Source: Shewanella electrodiphila
Lineage (GTDB): Bacteria; Pseudomonadota; Gammaproteobacteria; Enterobacterales; Shewanellaceae
Assembly: GCF_023283985.1 (NCBI RefSeq)
Contig: NZ_JAKIKU010000002.1
Location: 434,001-498,000, forward strand
Direction of reading: 5' to 3'
Length of the DNA: 64,000 nt
The notes beneath the pieces are model-generated. The model saw nothing but the letters and a program-made list of their open reading frames with translations, had not been told where the DNA came from and did no database searches. Both the position numbers and the translations under genes were made by a program. Positions 37,344 through 44,702 of this stretch are shown here, piece by piece; within the stretch, counting starts at the first letter, position 1; every line of letters begins with the position of its first letter.

Positions 37344-38267
37344 ATGGCTAGCATAAACAACAAAGTTTATCAGCATAGAGGTAAAGTCATCGATTCTCGT
37401 CATGGTTATGATGTTATCGATTGCGAAGAGTGTGGTTTTAAACATGTGATGCCCATGCCGACTCCAGAAGAGTTAGAGCAAGTTTATCGCGAAGATTATT
37501 ATACCAAAGATAAACCCCTTTTTTTGAGTCAAAGTAATGAAGATGCAACCTGGTGGGAGCGAGTTTTTGCCGATCGGTACGACACTTTTGAAGCCAATTT
37601 ACCTCAGAGAAGTAGAAGGGTGTTTGATGTCGGAGCTGGTCCAGGTTTTTTCCTTCACCATGGACTGCAACGTGGATGGACAACACAAGGTATTGAGCCA
37701 TCAAAGCAAGCTAGTGAGCATGCGAAAGAACTTGGTGTTGATGTCATCACTGACTTTTTAAGTCCAACCAGCGTCTCTAGCTTTGAACCTTTCGATGTGG
37801 TTCATGCTTGTAATGTATTGGAACATATTCCAAACCCTATTGAGCTATTAGCTTGCATAAGTGCACTGGTAAAGGATGATGGACTTTTATGTATTTCAGT
37901 GCCTAACGATTACAACCCTTTTCAAAAAACAGTAAGAAAGAGCGAAGGTTTAGAGCCATGGTGGTTAGCGCCGCCACATCACCTTAACTACTTTGATGTT
38001 AATTCATTGACGCAATTACTCAATAATTCTGGATTTGAAGTCTTTTTAAAGGAATCGAGCTTTCCTATCGATATGTTTTTATTGATGGGGGATAACTACG
38101 TCGGTAATGATGAGTTAGGTAGAGCTTGCCATAAGAAAAGAATGAAGTTTGAAATGAGCCTAATTGAATCAGGCCAAAACGACTTAAAAAGGGCGTGGTA
38201 TCAATCGATGGCTGAAATAGGGATTGGTAGAGAGATCTGCCTATATGCCCGTAAACGCAGTAAATAA
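37344..38267 (+). CDS. class I SAM-dependent methyltransferase with zinc-finger-like N-terminus
   Basis: From the ATG at 37344 (AGGAG seven bases upstream) the protein has 307 residues. It begins with a Cys pair (VIDCEECGFKHVMPMP), as in C-methyltransferases of sugar pathways, followed by a Rossmann domain: VFDVGAGPGFFLHHGL (SAM motif I), NVLEHIPNP and APPHHLNYFDVNSL. Sugar or small-molecule methylation is likely. It heads a five-gene operon ending at 43284. An upstream ATG-less extension to 37299 is possible but has no ribosome site. Confidence 0.85.
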   Translation: MASINNKVYQHRGKVIDSRHGYDVIDCEECGFKHVMPMPTPEELEQVYREDYYTKDKPLFLSQSNEDATWWERVFADRYDTFEANLPQRSRRVFDVGAGPGFFLHHGLQRGWTTQGIEPSKQASEHAKELGVDVITDFLSPTSVSSFEPFDVVHACNVLEHIPNPIELLACISALVKDDGLLCISVPNDYNPFQKTVRKSEGLEPWWLAPPHHLNYFDVNSLTQLLNNSGFEVFLKESSFPIDMFLLMGDNYVGNDELGRACHKKRMKFEMSLIESGQNDLKRAWYQSMAEIGIGREICLYARKRSK

Positions 38268-38300
38268 CACAAACTGAACCCGCTTTAATAGGAATAGAAA

Positions 38301-39512
38301 ATGATAAAAACAAAAGTACTCGTACAAGCCAGTTCACGTTCATGGGCGGGTGGTGTCGATATCTGTATGGGCATGGTTGAAGACGAAATAGCTGTTGTTC
38401 GAACTATTCGACGCGTATTGAGCCACTTTACTGGTTTAGATGTAGTATTAGTTGCGCCTGAATTTGATCGTGGTGGCGAGCTTGATGATATCGTTAAACT
38501 TATTAATGACCAGCGCTTATCCCTTTATTACGGGCATAATGCCAGCCCACTTAATCGAATGATCGAAGCTAGCCACGACTTAAGTGACACCGACTATGTG
38601 ATCCGCATTGACGGTATTCATTTTTGCTTCGATCCACAAGCGAGCTTGAAAATGCTCGATATAGCCATCAGTAAGCAACTAGACTGCATAAAGTTACCGG
38701 ATGATTTTCCAGTGCATTTCACCTCCGATGTCTTTCGTGTGGGCGCACTTAAAGTGTTAGACGCTGAGCTAACACAAGCTGAAAATGCAAAGTATCGTGT
38801 GCACCCTAAGTGCTATTTTTCAATGAATGCTCAGCGTTTTAATGTAGAGTTTTTAACTGACTTACCTTGCTATAGTGATGAATACCTAACGGATTGTCGC
38901 CGCTTGGCAACTCAAATTTATGCGATTCCACGCCAAGAAGTTAATGAGCATAGAATCGTTTCAGGTGACAGACTTGGGTTCCATTATGAGCTTGCACTGC
39001 AACACCTTAAACCTGATATGAAGATTATCGACATTGCCTGCGCCGATGGCTACGGCGTGAATATAATGTCGAGTCACCTAAAAGAAGTGCACGGAGCCGA
39101 TTTAGATGAACTGAGTGTTGAATTTGCAAAGCAGCACAACAGCGCAGTTAATACCCAATACTTTGTAGAAGATATCACTAAGCTATCATTTAGCGATGAA
39201 TCTTACGATGCGGTCACCAGTTTTGAAACTTTAGAGCATGTGCCTGAACATGAGTGCTTAAGTGAAATTAAGCGCGTACTGAAACCCGGCGGTGTGTTGG
39301 TGTTAAGCACTCCTCAAAACAGCATTGGTCATATTCCAGTTAACTCATGCCATTTAATTGAATACTCTCTAGATGAGTTACTGGCATTGGTTAATCAATA
39401 CTTTATTGTCGTTAAAGTGATCGGTATTAAAGCTGGCATTATTTATGATGAAACTGACCCCTACGGCACCAATACTGTTCTTATCTGCGTAAAACCTAAT
39501 AGTAAGGATTGA
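38301..39512 (+). CDS. nucleotidyltransferase-like domain fused to SAM methyltransferase
   Basis: A 403-residue fusion. Residues about 1-190 resemble an SpsF-type cytidylyltransferase (VLVQASSRSWAG, DYVIRIDGIHFCFDP), but the usual GDCPLI signature is replaced by DGIHFC, so activity may be altered or lost. Residues about 225-400 are a methyltransferase: IDIACADGYGVNIMSSHL, SFETLEHVPEHE, RVLKPGGVLVLSTPQN. The mix suggests a protein that recognises a sugar and methylates it. The next gene starts three bases after its stop. The preceding gene ends 33 bases upstream. Confidence 0.75.
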   Translation: MIKTKVLVQASSRSWAGGVDICMGMVEDEIAVVRTIRRVLSHFTGLDVVLVAPEFDRGGELDDIVKLINDQRLSLYYGHNASPLNRMIEASHDLSDTDYVIRIDGIHFCFDPQASLKMLDIAISKQLDCIKLPDDFPVHFTSDVFRVGALKVLDAELTQAENAKYRVHPKCYFSMNAQRFNVEFLTDLPCYSDEYLTDCRRLATQIYAIPRQEVNEHRIVSGDRLGFHYELALQHLKPDMKIIDIACADGYGVNIMSSHLKEVHGADLDELSVEFAKQHNSAVNTQYFVEDITKLSFSDESYDAVTSFETLEHVPEHECLSEIKRVLKPGGVLVLSTPQNSIGHIPVNSCHLIEYSLDELLALVNQYFIVVKVIGIKAGIIYDETDPYGTNTVLICVKPNSKD

Positions 39513-39514
39513 TC

Positions 39515-41293
39515 ATGAATACCCATCAATTAGTTGTGCCTACCCTCGATGCACTCAAGCAACAATCTAGCGCACAACTTGCACAGCTAGCCGAAGACAT
39601 TAGACAGTTTTTGATCAGCAATATTTCGGCAACGGGCGGACATATTGGTGCTAATTTGTCAGTGGTTGAACTTACCATTGCAATTCATGCACTGTTTGAT
39701 TCACCTGTCGACAAAATTATTTTCGACACAGGCCATCAAGGCTATACCCATAAAATTTTAACTGGCCGAGTTGATAACTTTGCCACTTTGAATCAATACC
39801 GCGGCATGAGTCGTTTTGTGGCTCAGGATGAAAGTGATCACGATGCAATTGATGCCTCTCATGCTGGCACCTCTTTGTCAATCGCATCGGGTTACGCTAA
39901 AGCACTTAAGCTCACATCGCCGGCTAACTATGTAGTATCAATGATTGGTGATGGTTCACTGGTTGAAGGTATGGCATTTGAAGGGCTGAACTATTGCGCG
40001 GAAGATAAAGATAATAAGCTTGTTATTGTGATTAATGATAACGAGATGGCAATAGCTAAATCTGTTGGCGGTATGCGTAACTTGACCTCGGGTGAAAACT
40101 GGCAGCAAAATAGCCGCGCATTTTTTGAAGGCATGGGGTTTGGCTATTTACTCGTAGAAGATGGCCACGATATTGCTTGCTTACTCGAACAGTTAGCGGC
40201 TGCTAAACAGTTAGCTCGCCCTGTTGTTGTGCATGTGAAAACAGAGAAGGGTAAGGGCTTAGCTTGCGCTAAAGAACATCCATATAAGATGCACTTCTCT
40301 ATGCCTTTCGATGCTCAAACTGGTAAAGGTGCGGCCGCAACCGTTGTTGGTCGAACTTATGCTGTGGTGGCTGCAGAAGCGTTAAAACAAAAGATGGCGA
40401 CCGATGAAGATGTATTTGCCATGACACCAGCCACGCCTTATGCATCATCAATGGATGAGTGTTTAACACTGTATCCAGATCGTGCCCTTGACGTTGGTAT
40501 GGCAGAGCAGCAGGCGGTAGGCATGGCTTGCGGTTTAGCGTTAGGCGGTAAAAAGCCCGTAGTATGCATGCAAACCACCTTTATGCAGCGTGCATATGAT
40601 CAGCTTATTCACGATGCTTGTTACATGGACTTACCTGTCACGGTATTTGGTGTCAGAGCAGGTTTTGCAGGCTATGACGGCGCCACTCATCACGGTATTT
40701 ATGATATCCCTTACTTGCGATCATTCCCTAACATGCAAGTGATGTATCCAGCCAGTTCTGGCGACTTAACTGCATTAATTGAGAAGCGCCTTGCCAACCC
40801 GCAAGGGCCAATGGTTATTTTGTATCCGTATGAGCCTATCCCAAACCCAGAACCGGACGCTGGCATTGTTGAGTCTTGTGGCTTATCGGTCGCAGCTAAG
40901 GGAAGTGATGGCTACGTAGTGTGTTTGGGTAATCGTTTAGCGGCAGCATATGAGCTTAAAACATTACTCAAAGCACAAGGGAAAGACTGCGGTATCATCT
41001 GCATTCAGTCGATAAAACCATTCCCTGCAGCGCGATTTATTGAGCTAGTTGAAAACACTAAGCATCTAATAACTCTAGAAGAAAGTGTGCTTAATGGCGG
41101 CTTTGGCTCTTTGGTTCTTGAAACTCTGGCAGACGCAAACGTGTCAATGTCAGTACTTCGAAGTGGTGTAGATGACAAGTTTGTACATCCAGGTAGCAAG
41201 GATGAGTGTAGCACTGAGTGCGGTATGATGCCTGGGCAGATCATTGAGCAAATCGCACAGCAATGGTCAGATTATTTAGGAGTAAACAAGTGA
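39515..41293 (+). CDS. DXS-like transketolase family enzyme (thiamine diphosphate dependent)
   Basis: A 592-residue enzyme containing all three transketolase domains. The ThDP site is GDGSLVEGMAFEGLNYCAED followed by VINDN; the pyrimidine domain has VGMAEQQAVGMACGLALGG and TFMQRAYDQLIHDA, like DXS. It is slightly shorter than true DXS (about 620) and differs in conserved DXS places (GGHIGANLS rather than GGHLASGLG). Housekeeping DXS is not expected inside a flagellin-modification operon, so this is probably a specialised acyloin-forming paralogue. ATG at 39515 has AAGGA six bases upstream; the TTG at 39509 is less likely. Confidence 0.85.
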   Translation: MNTHQLVVPTLDALKQQSSAQLAQLAEDIRQFLISNISATGGHIGANLSVVELTIAIHALFDSPVDKIIFDTGHQGYTHKILTGRVDNFATLNQYRGMSRFVAQDESDHDAIDASHAGTSLSIASGYAKALKLTSPANYVVSMIGDGSLVEGMAFEGLNYCAEDKDNKLVIVINDNEMAIAKSVGGMRNLTSGENWQQNSRAFFEGMGFGYLLVEDGHDIACLLEQLAAAKQLARPVVVHVKTEKGKGLACAKEHPYKMHFSMPFDAQTGKGAAATVVGRTYAVVAAEALKQKMATDEDVFAMTPATPYASSMDECLTLYPDRALDVGMAEQQAVGMACGLALGGKKPVVCMQTTFMQRAYDQLIHDACYMDLPVTVFGVRAGFAGYDGATHHGIYDIPYLRSFPNMQVMYPASSGDLTALIEKRLANPQGPMVILYPYEPIPNPEPDAGIVESCGLSVAAKGSDGYVVCLGNRLAAAYELKTLLKAQGKDCGIICIQSIKPFPAARFIELVENTKHLITLEESVLNGGFGSLVLETLADANVSMSVLRSGVDDKFVHPGSKDECSTECGMMPGQIIEQIAQQWSDYLGVNK

Positions 41294-42045
41294 AGCGTTT
41301 AGCCGGTAAAGTTGCCGTTATTACGGGTTCTTCTAGGGGGATTGGGGCTGCGATTGCACAAGAATATTGCGCTCAAGGTGCCAAAGTCGTAATTAACTAT
41401 GTTCATAGCGCAGAGCAAGCTCAGACGTTAGCCGATAAGCTTAATCTAGAGGGGCATAAAGCCATTGCGATTAAGGCCGACGTTTCAGTGCGTTCGGAAA
41501 TAAAGCATCTATTTGAACAAGCGGTTTCGGCCTTTGGCAAGATAGATATCTTGGTTAATAATGCGGGGATCAACAAGCGCGGCTGGTTTGACGAAGTCAC
41601 CGATGAAGCTTGGGATGAGATAATGGGAGTTAACCTAAAAGGCCCCTTTATTTGCTGCCAAGAGGTTTTTCCGTATATGCAAGCGCAGCAAGGCGGCCGC
41701 ATTATCAATATCTCATCAGTAGCGGGGCAATATCATGGTCCTAAAACCGTTCATTACGCAGTGTCTAAAGCTGGGCTAAACAGCTTAACAAAAGTAATTG
41801 CAAGATATGGTGCAGAGTACAATATTTTAGTCAACGCAGTTGCTCCGGGAATAGTACGTACAGATCAAACTGCCGATGAGATTGATAGCCCCGCTGGTCA
41901 AAAGGTGATTGATATGACGCTGCTAAAAAAGGCGGCTCGCATGGAGGATATTACCAGTGCGTGCGTCATGCTGGCCTCTGACGAGCAGCAATATATGACG
42001 GCTCAAGTATTAGCGGTAAGTGGTGGCGCCATTTTAGGAGCTTAA
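41290..42045 (+). CDS. short-chain dehydrogenase/reductase (FabG-like)
   Basis: A 251-residue SDR with the classical NAD(P) motif (VITGSSRGIGAA), NNAG, the active-site Ser (ISSVAG) and YxxxK (YAVSKAG). The GTG start at 41290 overlaps the transketolase stop (GTGA) and has GGAG seven bases upstream, so it is chosen over an earlier in-frame ATG at 41263. It would reduce or oxidise the carbonyl made by the DXS-like enzyme; the direction cannot be told. Confidence 0.9.
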   Translation: MKRLAGKVAVITGSSRGIGAAIAQEYCAQGAKVVINYVHSAEQAQTLADKLNLEGHKAIAIKADVSVRSEIKHLFEQAVSAFGKIDILVNNAGINKRGWFDEVTDEAWDEIMGVNLKGPFICCQEVFPYMQAQQGGRIINISSVAGQYHGPKTVHYAVSKAGLNSLTKVIARYGAEYNILVNAVAPGIVRTDQTADEIDSPAGQKVIDMTLLKKAARMEDITSACVMLASDEQQYMTAQVLAVSGGAILGA

Positions 42046-42048
42046 TGG

Positions 42049-43284
42049 ATGTCGATAATTCAAGAACAAAAAACGGTATTGTTACTCGGTGGAAGCCGAG
42101 ACCAGTTATTTCTGATTAAAACGGCCAATCAAATGGGGTTATACACAGTCGTTGTGGATGGCAATCCAGCGTCAGTAGGCTTTGATATTGCCGACGATTA
42201 CAGCGTTGTCAGCACCATGGATCTTGATGCGCTAAAGGCCTTTGTCGATGAGTATCAAAGCCAGCAACGTAAAATTGATGCTGTATGTGTGATGGGAAGT
42301 GATATATCACAATATGTGGCGCAACTGGCCGCCTATATTAACGTGCCACATATACCGGTTGAAGCGGCAATAATCGCCACTAATAAGCTTAAAATGAAGC
42401 AATGCTTTGAACATCATGGGGTGGAAATTCCATGGTTTAGCTTATTGATATCAGCCAACCATTTGGCTGATATCGTTGCACAAAGAGGCCTGCCACTCAT
42501 CATAAAGCCTCTTGATCGCTCTGGGGCAAGAGGCGTATTTTTATTGACCGAAGCATCTGATTTAAACGCTTTATACAATACGGCTAAAGCAGAGTCTTTT
42601 TGTGGCGAGGTGATGGTAGAAGAGTATTTAGCGGGGCCACAAATTAGTACAGAAACCATCATGTACCAAGGTCACGCTTATACTCCTGGATATGTTGATC
42701 GTAACTATGAGATGCTCAGTCGCTTTGCTCCCAATATTATTGAGAACGGTGGTTGGCAACCCAGTTTAATCCAAGGTGAACAGAGGCAAAAAGTCGAAAC
42801 CTTGATTGAACAAGCGGCACTGGCGTTAGGGGTGACTGATGGCGTGATCAAAGGCGATATCGTTTACACCGAATTGGGCCCTAAGGTTATTGAGGTTGCA
42901 ACCCGTTTAAGTGGCGGCGATTTTTCAGAAAGCCTGGTGCCACTCGGTTTAGGTATTAACTACGTGGAGGCGGCGCTAAAAATAGCCCTTGGTGAGCAGC
43001 CGGAGCTTGATAAGCTAACTCCTGTTATTGATACCGCAGTCGCCAATCGCTACTTTTTTCCAGCACCAGGCAAGGTTATTTCAATTTCTGGTATTGAGAC
43101 CGTTCGTGAAAAGGATTTTGTTAAAAAGCTCGATATTTGGTATCAAGTGGGCGATATCGTGCCAGAGACCACGAGCCATGCAAGTCGATTCGGTGTGTTT
43201 ATTGTCACGGCGGATAATCGACAACAGCTAGAGCGAAGGGTGAAGTGGGTATACGATACGCTTAATATTGAAACTAGCGTTTAA
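42049..43284 (+). CDS. ATP-grasp family ligase
   Basis: A 411-residue ATP-grasp enzyme with a pre-ATP domain (TVLLLGGSRDQLFLIKTA), an ATP-binding region (LPLIIKPLDRSGARGVFLL), the metal-binding segment VMVEEYLAGPQISTET and GDIVYTELGPKVIEVATRLSGG. ATP-grasp ligases join a carboxylate to an amine or other nucleophile via an acyl-phosphate. In this operon it could attach an acyl group to an amino sugar or make an amide. It starts three bases after the SDR stop. A strong terminator follows. Confidence 0.87.
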   Translation: MSIIQEQKTVLLLGGSRDQLFLIKTANQMGLYTVVVDGNPASVGFDIADDYSVVSTMDLDALKAFVDEYQSQQRKIDAVCVMGSDISQYVAQLAAYINVPHIPVEAAIIATNKLKMKQCFEHHGVEIPWFSLLISANHLADIVAQRGLPLIIKPLDRSGARGVFLLTEASDLNALYNTAKAESFCGEVMVEEYLAGPQISTETIMYQGHAYTPGYVDRNYEMLSRFAPNIIENGGWQPSLIQGEQRQKVETLIEQAALALGVTDGVIKGDIVYTELGPKVIEVATRLSGGDFSESLVPLGLGINYVEAALKIALGEQPELDKLTPVIDTAVANRYFFPAPGKVISISGIETVREKDFVKKLDIWYQVGDIVPETTSHASRFGVFIVTADNRQQLERRVKWVYDTLNIETSV

Positions 43285-43316
43285 TCAGTTTTGAGCTTGC
43301 TGTTTCGTCTTAAAAT

Positions 43317-43350
43317 AAAAGCCCTTTTAAAATGTATTAAAAGGGCTTTT
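43317..43350. terminator. bidirectional intrinsic terminator
   Basis: A 14-bp stem, AAAAGCCCTTTTAA (43317-43330) and TTAAAAGGGCTTTT (43337-43350), has a 6-base loop and lies between convergent genes. Confidence 0.93.
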
Positions 43351-43385
43351 TTGTTCGTGCCGAATGATAGCAATTTATACTATAA

Positions 43386-44249
43386 TTAGCCTTGAAAGCT
43401 TGCTCTAATCTGCTTAAAAGGTCGCAGGCCATCAACCGGATCGGCGCGCCACTCTCTATCTGAGGTTTCACTGGGGACAAATTGTTTTATCGGATTGCCA
43501 TCGATGGCTTCAATCATCTTAGCAGCATGGATAACCGGCGCTATTTGCTGAGGTAACCAGCAGTGACCCGCAGCGTATTCTGCGCCTTGCTCATCAAGGT
43601 CTAAGTGAAACTCAATTGTATCGGCCTGCCATTTATGAATCGCGCGGTTTAGCACCGCAGGTGACACAGTATGATCAGACCAACCAACCTTAATCCCATA
43701 TCGTTCTCTAAAGCTTTGCAATACCGAAAGGTTACATTGATCTTCTGGTGTTGGATAAGCTGAGACGCAATGAAGTAAAGTGATATCTTCTGCACCATGT
43801 TTTTTTAAGGTAGTAATAGCTGCATCAATCTCTTCAATTGTTGCCATACCACTTGATATAACAATGGGGAGTTGAGTTTTGGCACACTCAATTAGCAAGT
43901 CATCCCAGAGCAATTCGTATGAGGCTATTTTGTAAAAATCAACATATGGTGCTAGCACTTTTACGGCATCGAGATAAAAAGGAGTACAAGAAAACAGTAT
44001 ATTATTTGAAATACAACACTGTTTAAGCTCTGGGAGAAAGTCAACGGGTAATTCCCAATTTTTTCTTTCTCGATGCATCTCACTTTTTACTAAAATTTCA
44101 GGCGCAAATAGCTGTTCAATTTTAAACAATTGAAATTTCACCGCATCGCAGCCTATTTCTGCTGAAGTTTGTATAAATTTTTTACACCTTTCTAGATCTT
44201 TATGATGGTTGCTGGAAACTTCAGCAATAAAAATAGGCTGTGTATTCAT
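43386..44249 (-). CDS. pseI: NeuB/PseI-family nonulosonic acid synthase lacking the SAF domain
   Basis: A 287-residue TIM-barrel enzyme of the sialic/pseudaminic acid synthase family: FIAEVSSNHHKDLERCKKFI, GCDAVKFQLFK, DFYKIASYELLWDDLL, IVISSGMATIEEID, LLHCVSAYPTPEDQCNL and GWSDHT. It condenses PEP with a hexosamine derivative to make a C9 sugar acid. Typical NeuB/PseI proteins are about 340-350 residues with a C-terminal antifreeze-like SAF domain; this one ends after the barrel (RPFKQIRASFQG), so that domain is missing. The assignment to the Pse branch rests on pseC nearby. It is transcribed towards the five-gene operon. Confidence 0.82.
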   Translation of the reverse strand: MNTQPIFIAEVSSNHHKDLERCKKFIQTSAEIGCDAVKFQLFKIEQLFAPEILVKSEMHRERKNWELPVDFLPELKQCCISNNILFSCTPFYLDAVKVLAPYVDFYKIASYELLWDDLLIECAKTQLPIVISSGMATIEEIDAAITTLKKHGAEDITLLHCVSAYPTPEDQCNLSVLQSFRERYGIKVGWSDHTVSPAVLNRAIHKWQADTIEFHLDLDEQGAEYAAGHCWLPQQIAPVIHAAKMIEAIDGNPIKQFVPSETSDREWRADPVDGLRPFKQIRASFQG

Positions 44250-44462
44250 AGTTACTCGTAATGTCTATTTAGTTAGCTCATTCTCTGCAAAACGTATCCA
44301 CTTATGCGATCTTGCTGAAACTTCATTGGAGAGATGACTTGTTTGGGTTTGAAATATATTTAAGTTCATCATTGGCTGTAGACTACGAACTAAATACTTG
44401 AATATCAATCATTGATGCTATTCTAGAAGCATTACTCTAGTGTAAAAACTAGATTCATGTAC

Positions 44463-44538
44463 TGGTCTCCCCACAAGGACTCGAACCTTGATCGATCGCT
44501 TAGGAGGCGACTGCTCTATCCTGTTGAGCTATGGGGAG
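44463..44538 (-). tRNA. tRNA-Arg (anticodon CCT)
   Basis: On the minus strand a 76-base cloverleaf folds with acceptor CTCCCCA/TGGGGAG, D-arm GCTC/GAGC, anticodon stem GTCGC/GCGAT with loop CTCCTAA (anticodon CCT at 44502-44504), T-arm CAAGG-TTCGAGT-CCTTG and an encoded ACCA end. It reads the rare Arg codon AGG. It stands between the synthase gene and the Maf gene. Confidence 0.95.
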
Positions 44539-44702
44539 ACGGTAACAATTATACTAGATTTCTTTTATTTTTAAAGACTTTATCCATGATTATGACTACC
44601 AGAGAAGCTATTAATCCTTTTTAGAACTAAGACTATTTTAATAAAAATGAAGGTTATGTTCTATCAATAGTCCTACCAGTCTTACATTCGAGAATTAGAT
44701 CG

